Shown here piece after piece: positions 7,973 through 16,853 of a stretch of 64,000 nucleotides of DNA; position 1 is the stretch's first letter, and every line of letters begins with the position of its first letter. The position numbers were made by a program, and so were the translations under genes. Location of the stretch: the NCBI GenBank assembly GCA_016871315.1, contig VFZE01000013.1, forward strand, positions 58,566 to 122,565. Direction: 5' to 3'. Under the pieces are notes generated by a model. That model did no database searches, was not told the origin of the DNA, and worked only from the letters and a program-made list of their open reading frames with translations. This stretch comes from Acidimicrobiia bacterium. GTDB taxonomy: Bacteria; Acidobacteriota; Terriglobia; Bryobacterales; Bryobacteraceae.

Positions 7973-10900
7973 ATGCGCAAAACCTCGTTTGCTTTTGCCC
8001 TCGTGATTCTGTGCGCCGCCACCACCTCGGCGCAAACGGAGTTGGCCATCCTCACCGGTTCCGTCACCGACCAAAGCGGGGCTGCGTTGAGCGGCGCCGC
8101 CGTTACCGCGGTGAACCAGGCCACCAATCTTACGGCTTCTACCGTGACCAATGAAACAGGCCGCTACTCCTTGCCCAGCCTGCGACCCGGACTCTATCGC
8201 GTCGAAGCCTCCCTCCCCGGTTTCAAGAAACAGATCCAGTCCGGGGTCACGCTGCAAGTGAACCAGACTGCGCGCCTGGATTTCCTGCTCACCGTCGGCG
8301 ACGTCAATGAGCAAGTTACCGTTTCCGCCGAAGTCTCGCTGCTGGAAACGGAAACCTCCAGCCGCGGCGCCGTCATCGATCAGCGTAAGATTGTCGAGCT
8401 GCCTCTCAACGGCCGCGACTATAACCAACTCGCTCTGCTCTCGCCCGGCGTGCTTGCCTCCACGCCCCGCCTCAACTCCATCGGCTTCAAGGGCGCCTTC
8501 AATGTCAATGGCAACCGCGCCTTCCACAACGCCTTCCAACTCGACGGCACCGACAACACCTCCTATTCCAATTCCTTCCGCGGAAACAATATGCAGGTAG
8601 TGCAGCCCTCCATCGAGGCGCTGCAGGAGTTCAAGATCCAAACCAACGCCTACACCGCAGAATTCGGGCGCAGCGCCGGCGCTCTCATCAACGCCGTGAT
8701 CAAGTCCGGCACCAATCAGCTGCACGGCGTCGGCTACCAGTTCTTCCGCAACCGCGAACTGGACGCCAACAACTTCTTCGCCAACAAGAATGGCGCCGAC
8801 AAGCCCTTCCGGCTGCGTAATCAGTTCGGCGGCACACTGGGCGGTCCCATCCGAAAAGACAAAACCTTTTTCTTCGGTGACTATGAGGGACTGCGCGACA
8901 GAGTCGGAACTGTCCGCATCTCGTCGGTCCCACAGCAGGCATGGCGCGCCGGGCGCTTCACTGTGCCCATATTCAACCCCTTCAACGCCGCCGACAACGG
9001 CACCGAATGGCGCCGCCCCGCAACCGCTGACTGCAACAACGGCCAGGGCTTCTGCTGGATGATTCCCTCTAACTTCATCGATCCCGTCGGCCAGCGCATC
9101 GTGAACGTGAATCCCGCTCCCAACACCGGACGCCCCGGCCAGGAAGACAACAACTTTGTCCACGTCCCCCTCGAGCGCACCCGCACCGATCAATGGGACG
9201 CCCGCGTCGACCATTCCTTCTCCAGCTCCATCAACGTCTTCGGCCGCTACTCCTTCGCCGACACCAATCAGTTCCGGCCCGCGCCCCGCCCCGGGCTCTC
9301 CGAAGGCTCCTTTAACGACACCTTCGGCGCCGCCCTTTGGCGCTCTCAGGCCGTCGCTTCCGGACTTACTTGGACTCTCTCTCCGGCTTCCGTATCCGAA
9401 ACACGTGTCGGTTACACCCGCGGCAGCTTCTTCCAGACCCCACCCAACTTCGGCTCCGGCTGTCCGGAGCAACTGATCGGGCTTCGAGGCGCGCCCACCG
9501 ATGAGAGCATCTGCGGCGGCATCCCCGTCATCGACCTTCCCGGCGGCAACCTCCGCCGCATCGGCCGCACCACCTCCGTCCCTCAGTTTCAAACGCCACG
9601 CTCTCTCAACATCCGCAGTTCCCTGTCCAACGTCCGGGGCTCTCATACCGTCAAGTTCGGCGGCGAGTTCCTGCACGTCGAAACCGGGATCCGCGACGTC
9701 AGCTCTCTGCTCGGCCGCTTCAACTTCTCAGGCCGCTTCGCCAATCAAAACGGTTCTTACCAGGGCGGCATCGCCGATCTACTGATGGGCTTCCCCACCC
9801 GTTACCAGCAGGACTCCAACACCGTCTTCCATCAATGGCAGAAGATGTACTTCTTCTTCCTACAGGACGATTGGAAAGTCTCACGCAACTTCACCCTCAA
9901 CGCCGGAGTCCGCTATGAATACGCCACTCCGCCGCGGGAACGCGACAATCAGTGGGCCAACTTCATCCCCGCCGAACGCAAGTTCGTCAATGCGGCTGAC
10001 GGCGGTATTTTCCAACGCGCCCTCATCGAGCCGGACCGCAACAACTTTGCCCCACGCCTCGGCTTTTCTTGGTCTCCTCTGAAAACCACCGTACTGCGCG
10101 GCGGCTACGGCATCTTCTTCAACCACACCAACCGCCAAGGCCGCGAAGGGCTGCTCGGCTTCAATTTCCCGTTCATCATTCAAGGCGACCAGAACATCGC
10201 CGGCAGCACCCGCCTGCTTCAGCAGAACGGATTCATGCGCCTGCAGACCGGAATCCCCGCGGGGTTTGTCGATCCGAGACGGGTCAACGTCGCTACCCTC
10301 TCCCAAAAAGCGCAGGATCCCTTCCAACGCACCACCTATGTCCAGCAGTGGAACTTCGGCATTCAGCAGGAACTCGCCACCGATCTGCTACTTGACGTCG
10401 CCTATGTCGGCAACCGCGGCTTGAAACTTGCCGCTTTCCGCAACCTCAATCAGCGCGCCGTCAACTTCAACGCCGCCGGTGTGCCGTCCGCCGGCGCACA
10501 GCCGCTGGCAGGCTTCAACATCCTCGGCGACGTACAGTACCTGGAAAATCTCGGCATCTCCAACTATCATTCCTTCCAGACCCGCTTGGAGAAGCGCTTC
10601 TCCCGCGGACTCTCCGGTCTCGTCTCCTACACCTGGGGCAAGGCGCTTACCAACTCGGTCGACCATCTCTCCACCAGCGGTGCAGGCAACGGCGTCGACG
10701 TCGGCGTCTTCCGCGAACCCCAGAACGGTCTCGACCGCCGCAGCGAATACGGTCTGGCCGAGTTCGACGTGAAGCACCGCTTCGTCGCCAGCGCCGTATG
10801 GCTGCTTCCCTACGGCAAGGGCCGCTCCTGGGGCACTTCTCCGGGCCGCGCGATGGAGTTCCTGTTCGGCGGTTGGGAGTTCTCCCCCATCGTCACCGCG

Positions 10901-11338
10901 CAAAGCGGCCTCGGCCTCACCATCATCCAGCCGCAGATTCTCAACATCGGCGGTGAGCGCCGCAGCCGCCCGACGCGCCTTTCCCATGGCGCACTCCCTG
11001 AGGGCCAGCGCACCGCGGAACGCTGGTTTGACACCAACGCATTCCTCATCCTCCAGACCGATCCCACCCGCGCCGGCTTCTTCCCCAACCAAGCCTTCGG
11101 CAACTCAGGCGTCGGCATCCTCCGCGGTCCCGGCGTCTTCAACGTCGATTTCAATCTCAACAAGACCTTCCAGGTCACAGAGCGCCAAAACGTTCAGTTC
11201 CGCGCCGAGTTCTTCAATGCATTCAACCGCGCCAATTTCGGCGTGCCCGGCGTTACCGCCGCCGCGGGTTTTGGCGAGATCATCAATACCGGCACCGAAT
11301 CTCGCATCATCCAGTTCGCCCTGAAGTATCGTTTTTAA
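7973..11338 (+). CDS. Oar-type TonB-dependent receptor with N-terminal carboxypeptidase-regulatory domain
   Basis: 1121 residues. GGGAGA lies six bases before the ATG, and MRKTSFAFALVILCAATTSAQ is a signal peptide. Residues about 25-115 form a carboxypeptidase-regulatory-like domain (LTGSVTDQSGAALSGAAVTA, NETGRYSLPSLRPGLYRVEA). A plug follows (IVELPLNGRDYNQLALLSPG, NVNGNRAFHNAFQLDGTDNT, FKIQTNAYTAEFGRSAGALI), then a long barrel ending in a C-terminal phenylalanine (IIQFALKYRF), as expected for BAM-dependent insertion. These receptors are expanded in acidobacteria. The stop codon touches the GTG of the next gene with no spacing, so the receptor and the multihaem cytochrome are translationally coupled. 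Coding-strand C content is very high here. Confidence 0.92.
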   Translation: MRKTSFAFALVILCAATTSAQTELAILTGSVTDQSGAALSGAAVTAVNQATNLTASTVTNETGRYSLPSLRPGLYRVEASLPGFKKQIQSGVTLQVNQTARLDFLLTVGDVNEQVTVSAEVSLLETETSSRGAVIDQRKIVELPLNGRDYNQLALLSPGVLASTPRLNSIGFKGAFNVNGNRAFHNAFQLDGTDNTSYSNSFRGNNMQVVQPSIEALQEFKIQTNAYTAEFGRSAGALINAVIKSGTNQLHGVGYQFFRNRELDANNFFANKNGADKPFRLRNQFGGTLGGPIRKDKTFFFGDYEGLRDRVGTVRISSVPQQAWRAGRFTVPIFNPFNAADNGTEWRRPATADCNNGQGFCWMIPSNFIDPVGQRIVNVNPAPNTGRPGQEDNNFVHVPLERTRTDQWDARVDHSFSSSINVFGRYSFADTNQFRPAPRPGLSEGSFNDTFGAALWRSQAVASGLTWTLSPASVSETRVGYTRGSFFQTPPNFGSGCPEQLIGLRGAPTDESICGGIPVIDLPGGNLRRIGRTTSVPQFQTPRSLNIRSSLSNVRGSHTVKFGGEFLHVETGIRDVSSLLGRFNFSGRFANQNGSYQGGIADLLMGFPTRYQQDSNTVFHQWQKMYFFFLQDDWKVSRNFTLNAGVRYEYATPPRERDNQWANFIPAERKFVNAADGGIFQRALIEPDRNNFAPRLGFSWSPLKTTVLRGGYGIFFNHTNRQGREGLLGFNFPFIIQGDQNIAGSTRLLQQNGFMRLQTGIPAGFVDPRRVNVATLSQKAQDPFQRTTYVQQWNFGIQQELATDLLLDVAYVGNRGLKLAAFRNLNQRAVNFNAAGVPSAGAQPLAGFNILGDVQYLENLGISNYHSFQTRLEKRFSRGLSGLVSYTWGKALTNSVDHLSTSGAGNGVDVGVFREPQNGLDRRSEYGLAEFDVKHRFVASAVWLLPYGKGRSWGTSPGRAMEFLFGGWEFSPIVTAQSGLGLTIIQPQILNIGGERRSRPTRLSHGALPEGQRTAERWFDTNAFLILQTDPTRAGFFPNQAFGNSGVGILRGPGVFNVDFNLNKTFQVTERQNVQFRAEFFNAFNRANFGVPGVTAAAGFGEIINTGTESRIIQFALKYRF

Positions 11339-13657
11339 GTGCTATCACGACTCCTCACAACGCTGCTGCTGGCCGGCTCACTTCCCGCTCTGCAGCAGCT
11401 TGTTCCAGGTCTGATCGCGCGGCTCCAGGATTCCGCCGTATCTCTGCGCATCGCCGCCCCCTCGCCCAATTTCCGCCTGGAACCCGGCGAATCGATCCAT
11501 CCGCTGATTCATTCCGCGTTCCAAGCCGAATTCTCCGGTCTGCTTCTCATCACCCAGGCCGGCACTTATGAGTTCAACTCCGGCTCCGCCACCATCGAAC
11601 TGCCGAGCCCGACTCTGAGCGTAGGCCATCATCCCATCACCATCCGCTTCCGCCGTACACCGGGAACCGCCTCGCTTCGCCTACTTTGGCGCAGCGAGCA
11701 CTTCGATTGGGAACCTGTGCCTGACTCGGCCTTCTTTCACTCCTCCGCCCAGTCTCCCTCTGAACAAGAACTGCGCATCGAAGAAGGCCGCCGTTTGGTC
11801 CGCCACTACGGCTGCGTCAACTGCCACGCCGCCGGATCCTGGAAAACTCCCGCTCCCACTCTCTCCGCCATCGGCTCACGCACAAATCCCGCCTGGCTGC
11901 ACGCGTGGTTAGCCGACCCGCAAGCCTTCCGTTCGGGCGCGCGCATGCCGGAAATGCTCTCCGACGGTCAGCGCGCTGACGTCACCGCCTTCCTCGCCAC
12001 TCTGACCGATGCCGCTGCACCGCCCCCACGCCGCCGGCCCAGCGAAGTCGACATCGGCAAGGGCTCTGAACTCACCGGTACCATCGGCTGCCTCGCCTGC
12101 CACCAGGAGCCCGGCCTCAAGCTCCAGTGGCTCGGCTCCAAGTACAACCTTCCCGCCCTTGCCTCCTACCTGCGGGATCCGTCCGAGATCGAACCGTCCG
12201 GAGCCATGCCATCCCTCCTGCTCAACGACGCCGACGCAAACGCCATCGCCGCGCACCTGCTCACCTCACGCAACCCGGCTTTCGAACGCACACCGCCCAG
12301 CGGAGATCCGCTCCGAGGCAAGCAGTTGGTTCAATCCCAAGGCTGCCTTGCCTGCCATGCGCTCGACTCCACTCCGAATCAATTCCAGGCACGGCCGCTC
12401 TCCGAGCTTTCCAAGGACGGTTGCCTCGCCACCGAACCTCCGTCCCATCTGCCCCGCTACCGTCTCCAGCCCGGACAGCGCCTCGCCCTCCAAGCCTTCC
12501 TCGATCACTCCCGCGCCAACCCGCGCCTCCACGACGCTCCCATCGATGAACTGCGCCAGTCGCTCACCTCTCTGCGCTGCAACTCCTGCCACGAGACCAA
12601 CACCGGACTCGTCCCCTCCCTTGTCAACGCCGGCGATAAGCTCACTACTTCCTGGATTTCGCAAGTTCTGTTCTACGGCAAGCGCCTCCGCCAAAATCAG
12701 GAGATCCGTATGCCGTATTACCCCGCTGGGCTGCTGAACCCCATCCCCTTCGCCAAGGCAGAAGGCCTCGCCGCGGAGGAGGCGGCGCAGCCAACTGTCA
12801 CCGCGTCTCACCGCGACATCGGCATCGGATTGCTTGGCACCAATCCACGCAAGCAGGGCATGGGCTGCATCGGCTGTCACGACTGGGGCGTCAACAAGTC
12901 TCTCGGCGAAGAAGGTCCGCAGCTGATCAACGCCGGCCAGCGTCTCCGCTGGGATTGGTTTGAACGCTGGATGCTCGATCCCCCGCGCATTCTTTCCGGC
13001 ACTTCCATGCCCGCCTATTTCCGCGGCATGGACCGCGCTCGCGCCCGTGGCCGCATTCTCGCTTTCTGGGCCGCCATGCGCTTGGGCCCCGATACGCCCA
13101 CCCCCGACGGCTACCGCCTCGTCTCCGCCGACGCCGAAGCAAAGCCCATCCCGAAAGAGGAGGCGATTGTCATCCGCTGGGACATGCCCGAAGCCACACC
13201 CGCCGCCATCGCCGTCGGCCTACCTGGTGGCAAACTCTCCTACTGCTTTGATGCCGGTGAATCCCGCCTCCGCTACGCCTGGCTCGGCGGTTTCCTCGAC
13301 ATGTCCGGCACGCTGCTCCGCAAGACCGACACGAACAAGCTCACGCCCACCGCGGATCTCATCGGCGAAATCTTTTATCGCGAGTCCGCGTTTCCTCTGC
13401 GCATCGGTTCTCCTGCCAACTTCCCCAGGCCTCGTTTCCGCGGCTACCGCATCCTCGGCGGTGTTCCAGAATTCCACTACCGCATCGATTCCATCGACGT
13501 CTTCGAAAAACTCGAACCTGCCGGCGAGAACGCCATCCGCCGAACCCTGCGCATCGCGCCCGCGCAAGCGCAGATCTGGTTCGCACCCGAGGGAGCTGAA
13601 CCCAAACTCGTGCCGCAAGGCAAAGAAACCGTGCTCGAACAGGTGCTCCGGCCATGA
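11339..13657 (+). CDS. Five-haem c-type cytochrome with N-terminal PA14-like domain
   Basis: 772 residues from a GTG placed directly after the receptor stop (TAAGTG). MLSRLLTTLLLAGSLPALQQ is a signal peptide. Residues about 25-125 resemble a PA14 sugar-binding domain (FSGLLLITQAGTYEFNSGSA, then HHPITIRFRRT and LRLLWRSEHF). Five CxxCH haem sites are visible: C159 (CVNCH), C251 and C336 (both CLACH), C414 (CNSCH) and C510 (CIGCH). The spacing suggests tandem class I cytochrome domains with methionine ligands such as GARMPEM and GTSMPAY. The last 190 residues carry no haem motif. Its job is probably to accept electrons from the next gene's propeller protein in the periplasm. The stop overlaps the next start by four bases. 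Confidence 0.85.
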   Translation: MLSRLLTTLLLAGSLPALQQLVPGLIARLQDSAVSLRIAAPSPNFRLEPGESIHPLIHSAFQAEFSGLLLITQAGTYEFNSGSATIELPSPTLSVGHHPITIRFRRTPGTASLRLLWRSEHFDWEPVPDSAFFHSSAQSPSEQELRIEEGRRLVRHYGCVNCHAAGSWKTPAPTLSAIGSRTNPAWLHAWLADPQAFRSGARMPEMLSDGQRADVTAFLATLTDAAAPPPRRRPSEVDIGKGSELTGTIGCLACHQEPGLKLQWLGSKYNLPALASYLRDPSEIEPSGAMPSLLLNDADANAIAAHLLTSRNPAFERTPPSGDPLRGKQLVQSQGCLACHALDSTPNQFQARPLSELSKDGCLATEPPSHLPRYRLQPGQRLALQAFLDHSRANPRLHDAPIDELRQSLTSLRCNSCHETNTGLVPSLVNAGDKLTTSWISQVLFYGKRLRQNQEIRMPYYPAGLLNPIPFAKAEGLAAEEAAQPTVTASHRDIGIGLLGTNPRKQGMGCIGCHDWGVNKSLGEEGPQLINAGQRLRWDWFERWMLDPPRILSGTSMPAYFRGMDRARARGRILAFWAAMRLGPDTPTPDGYRLVSADAEAKPIPKEEAIVIRWDMPEATPAAIAVGLPGGKLSYCFDAGESRLRYAWLGGFLDMSGTLLRKTDTNKLTPTADLIGEIFYRESAFPLRIGSPANFPRPRFRGYRILGGVPEFHYRIDSIDVFEKLEPAGENAIRRTLRIAPAQAQIWFAPEGAEPKLVPQGKETVLEQVLRP

Positions 13658-15150
13658 AGCTGCTCCTGGCCGCCACGCTTGCCTTCGCTCTCTACGCGCA
13701 AGCTCCGTCATCCAGCTATCGCATCGAAAACGTCCCCCTCCCCCGCGACATCGCACCGGAGGTCAGCGCCATCGCCGTCGCCCAGGACGGCAAACTCGCC
13801 GCCTGTTTCCGCCGCGGCTATCTCTACCTCATGGACCCCGCCACTTCCCGTTGGTCCCGCTTCGCCTCCGGCTTCCAAACGCCCCTCGGCGTCCTGCCCG
13901 GCAAGCCCGGTGAATTCTTCGTCGCCCATCTGCCCGAGTTCACCCGCGTCGTCGACACCGACAACGACGGCAAAGCCGACCTCTACGAGACCATCTCCGA
14001 CGCCTGGGGCATGTCCGGCAACTATCACGAGTTCATCGGCGGCCCCGTCCGCGACGCGCAGGGAAATTTCTACATCTCGCTCGGCCTCGCATCCAACGGC
14101 GCCGAACCGCGCCCGCCCGTGCGCGGCGAACTCACCACACGCGGCCGCCAGTCCAGCCAGCCGGCTGAAGGCAAGATCTCCCGCGTCGGCCATTACTCGC
14201 CCGTCTATCTGCGCGGCTGCTCGGTCAAGATCGCTCCCACCGGTGAGCTGTCGCTCATTTCTTGCGGATTCCGCCAGCCCAACGGCCTCGGGTTCAACGC
14301 GGAAGGCGACCTGTTCGCCTCCGATAATCAAGGCGACTGGGTCGGCACTTCGCCTCTCCACCACATCACCCCCAACGCCTTCCACGGCCACCCCGCCTCG
14401 CTCAACTGGGCGCCCTGGTTCCAAGGCAGGGACCCTGTCGAAGCACCCAACGAAGAGCTCGACCGTCTTAGAAAACCTCCCGCCATTCTCTTCCCGCAAA
14501 ACGATATGGGAGGCTCCGTCACCCAACCGTTGCTCGATTCCACCAATGGCGCCTTCGGCCCTTACTCCGGCCAGATGCTCGTCGCCGAATGGACCTACCC
14601 GCGCATCCTCCGCGCTGATCTTGAAAAAGTCGGCGGCCAGTATCAGGGCGCGGCATTCATCCTGGTTGAAGGCAACGGCCTCCGTGCCGGCAACAACCGC
14701 ATCGCCTTTTCCTCCGATGGCCGCTCCCTCTACACCGCCCAAACCTCGCGCATCTGGGGCACCAGTGAAGGCCTGCAGCGCATCGTCTACACGGGAAAGG
14801 CGCCCATGGACATCCTCCGCATGCGCCTCACCCGCACCGGCTTCCGCCTCACCTTCACCAAACCCGCCATCACGGCCGCCGCATCGGACCCCAACAACTA
14901 CTCACTCACCCACTACTACTACCGCTACCACTCCACCTACGGCTCGCCGAAGACCGATGTCACTCCCGTCAAGGTCATCGCCGCCACGCCCTCCCCGGAC
15001 GGCCTCCATGTCGATCTCACTCTCGACAAGCTTGTCCCCGGCCGCCTCTACGAACTCCGCCCCGCCCGCATCACCTCCCGTGACGGCGAACCTCTCTCGA
15101 CCGTCGAAGCCGCCTACACCCTAAATCGTTTGCTCGATTCACCCCCTTAG
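13654..15150 (+). CDS. Secreted dehydrogenase-like beta-propeller with C-terminal Ig-like domain
   Basis: 498 residues. MKLLLAATLAFALYAQ is a signal peptide. Residues about 25-385 look like the membrane-bound dehydrogenase/sorbosone-dehydrogenase type propeller (compare TIGR02604): LGVLPGKPGEFFVAHLPEFT, a calcium-loop-like DTDNDGKADLYE, CGFRQPNGLGFNAEGDLFAS and LHHITPNAFHGHPASL. The last 110 residues form an Ig-like beta domain. In planctomycetes and verrucomicrobia such propellers are found fused or adjacent to c-type cytochromes. Here it overlaps the five-haem cytochrome gene (ATGA), which supports a donor-acceptor pair. No haem site or membrane anchor is present, and the cofactor cannot be read from the sequence. 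Confidence 0.75.
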   Translation: MKLLLAATLAFALYAQAPSSSYRIENVPLPRDIAPEVSAIAVAQDGKLAACFRRGYLYLMDPATSRWSRFASGFQTPLGVLPGKPGEFFVAHLPEFTRVVDTDNDGKADLYETISDAWGMSGNYHEFIGGPVRDAQGNFYISLGLASNGAEPRPPVRGELTTRGRQSSQPAEGKISRVGHYSPVYLRGCSVKIAPTGELSLISCGFRQPNGLGFNAEGDLFASDNQGDWVGTSPLHHITPNAFHGHPASLNWAPWFQGRDPVEAPNEELDRLRKPPAILFPQNDMGGSVTQPLLDSTNGAFGPYSGQMLVAEWTYPRILRADLEKVGGQYQGAAFILVEGNGLRAGNNRIAFSSDGRSLYTAQTSRIWGTSEGLQRIVYTGKAPMDILRMRLTRTGFRLTFTKPAITAAASDPNNYSLTHYYYRYHSTYGSPKTDVTPVKVIAATPSPDGLHVDLTLDKLVPGRLYELRPARITSRDGEPLSTVEAAYTLNRLLDSPP

Positions 15151-15193
15151 TACGCCCCCGGCCACACCCCAGGACTCACCAGTTCCGGACAAC

Positions 15194-15213
15194 ATGCATC
15201 TGCCCCGATGCGT
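15194..15213. terminator. Hairpin between convergent genes
   Basis: ATGCATC and GATGCGT form a seven-pair stem (one G-T pair) with a six-base loop, in the 113-bp gap where the propeller operon meets the PFOR operon. A terminator role fits the position, but there is no T-tract. Confidence 0.3.
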
Positions 15214-15263
15214 CCGACCCTCCACGTACAACGCGCTTTCCACAAGGCCCGTTAGCGGCGGGC

Positions 15264-16853
15264 TCATCGAAGGCCGGCAAGCTCCTGCAACAGCTGCCAG
15301 TTCTCCAGCCGGTCCTGGTTGGCCTCCAGCACCGCCGCGCTCGGATTGCCGTCCTTGTCGAACTGCTTGGCGAACCGCCCCTCCGTCCGCGCGAAATAGA
15401 CAAAGTCGATCTGCTCACCCGTCTTCGGGTGTTTGTACCAGTCGTCCTTCACGTTGGGATTCCCGACCAGGCTTAACCGTTCCTTGATGCGGCTCCCTTT
15501 CCGCGGATCGTAGATCATCAGCGGAAACGTCCGCGAATTCACCGCCAGCTTCGCCTGGTGCTCGGCCATGTTATCGCCCACACCGTGCTCCGGCTGGCAA
15601 GTGGTGAAAGTGTTCACAATCGCCGGCCCCTCGAACTCATTGGCCTCCATGATCGCTTTGTAAAAGTGATTCATGTGCGCCGCCGTCGTCTGCGCCACGT
15701 AGACGTTCTTGTGCATCAGGCAGATGTTGGCCAGTTCCTTGCGATGCTCCTTCTTCCCCGCCTGTGCCTTGCCGTGCGCTGCCATCTTGGCTTCCTGCCC
15801 GAAAAACGAACTGGTCGACGCTTGGCCGCCCGTGTTCGAGTAGACCTGCGTGTCCAGCACCAGCACCTTGATATCGGCGCCGGAAGCCAGCATCCGCGAC
15901 AACGATTGGAACCCGATGTCCAGCATCGCCCCGTCACCGCCGATCACCCACAGCCTCTTTTTGTTCCAGCCGATCTGATCCCAACGTGCCCGAACTCCCA
16001 TCGCATCGGCCGGCGCGTTCTCGAACAGCGAATTCGTCCACGGCACCCGGTACGGATTGTAAGGATACGTCGACGTGTACACCGTGTTGCAGCCGGTTGC
16101 CGCCACGATACCGACATTCTCCGGCCCGTATACGAACCCGGTAGCCGCCAGCATCATCCGCAGCACCGTCGCCTCACCGCACCCCATGCAGGAGCCGGCC
16201 CCGCCCACATACAGCAGCGCATCGTCGCGCAACATCATGTCTGCCAGGGCCTTCTCATTGATGTATTTGCGCGGCGTTTCCGGCATCCGCTGATAGAAGT
16301 TGAACGTCTTCTGATACCAGTTGAGTGTTCCGTTCTGCTTGCGGATCATCTTCAGCGCGTCATGATCACCGCAGGCGTCCACACACTCGGCGCAGCCTTT
16401 GCATTTGGTCGGATCGATGAAAATGCCAAACAACCCGCCGCCGACGCCCCGCTTCTCCGGCACTTGGAAGTACTTGTTCGTCTGGCCCCACTGCGCGCGC
16501 ATCTCCTCCCGCATCGTCGCGTCTTCCATCTTCGCCAGTTCCGCCTCCAGCGTTGCCGGCTCGGCCACTTTGCCGAGAATCGCCGTGTCCGGGCATTGCG
16601 TCACGCATTCCATGCAGCCAACGCAGTTCTGGGTGATGAACTCCGGGATCTCCGGCGCAATGTAGCTGAAGTCGCGCAGTGCGCCGGTCGCCGCCGGAAT
16701 TACGCTGCGGGCCGATTGCAGATCTGCATCCAGCCCCTTCTCGGCTACGCCGTTGTTGTACGCGTCTATGACGCGCCGGTTGAAGTCATCGGTGTCGACT
16801 ACGTTGACGCGAAAATCTTCCAGCTTCGCTGATAGTGGCATCGGTTCCGTCAT
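15264..16853 (-). CDS. Pyruvate:ferredoxin oxidoreductase, ferredoxin plus TPP-binding beta part
   Basis: 529 residues, equal to the C-terminal 45 percent of a single-chain PFOR. Two 4Fe-4S ferredoxin motifs are intact (C77, C80, C83, C87 and C151, C154, C157, C161). The proximal cluster ligands are also present: C222 and C225 (SCMGCGE), C255 (ATGCNTVY) and C419 (TTCQPEHG). Thiamine diphosphate and Mg binding show as GGDGAMLDIG (305-314) with SNTGG at 339-343. The enzyme splits pyruvate with CoA to acetyl-CoA and CO2 and reduces ferredoxin or flavodoxin. The start overlaps the stop of the alpha/gamma gene by four bases (ATGA), so the subunits are made in equal amounts. No separate ferredoxin gene is seen nearby. 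Confidence 0.93.
   Translation of the reverse strand: MTEPMPLSAKLEDFRVNVVDTDDFNRRVIDAYNNGVAEKGLDADLQSARSVIPAATGALRDFSYIAPEIPEFITQNCVGCMECVTQCPDTAILGKVAEPATLEAELAKMEDATMREEMRAQWGQTNKYFQVPEKRGVGGGLFGIFIDPTKCKGCAECVDACGDHDALKMIRKQNGTLNWYQKTFNFYQRMPETPRKYINEKALADMMLRDDALLYVGGAGSCMGCGEATVLRMMLAATGFVYGPENVGIVAATGCNTVYTSTYPYNPYRVPWTNSLFENAPADAMGVRARWDQIGWNKKRLWVIGGDGAMLDIGFQSLSRMLASGADIKVLVLDTQVYSNTGGQASTSSFFGQEAKMAAHGKAQAGKKEHRKELANICLMHKNVYVAQTTAAHMNHFYKAIMEANEFEGPAIVNTFTTCQPEHGVGDNMAEHQAKLAVNSRTFPLMIYDPRKGSRIKERLSLVGNPNVKDDWYKHPKTGEQIDFVYFARTEGRFAKQFDKDGNPSAAVLEANQDRLENWQLLQELAGLR

Noticed and set aside
15558..16832. Plus-strand frame of 424 codons opposite PFOR
   Set aside because: Antisense shadow; the minus strand encodes intact iron-sulfur and TPP motifs.
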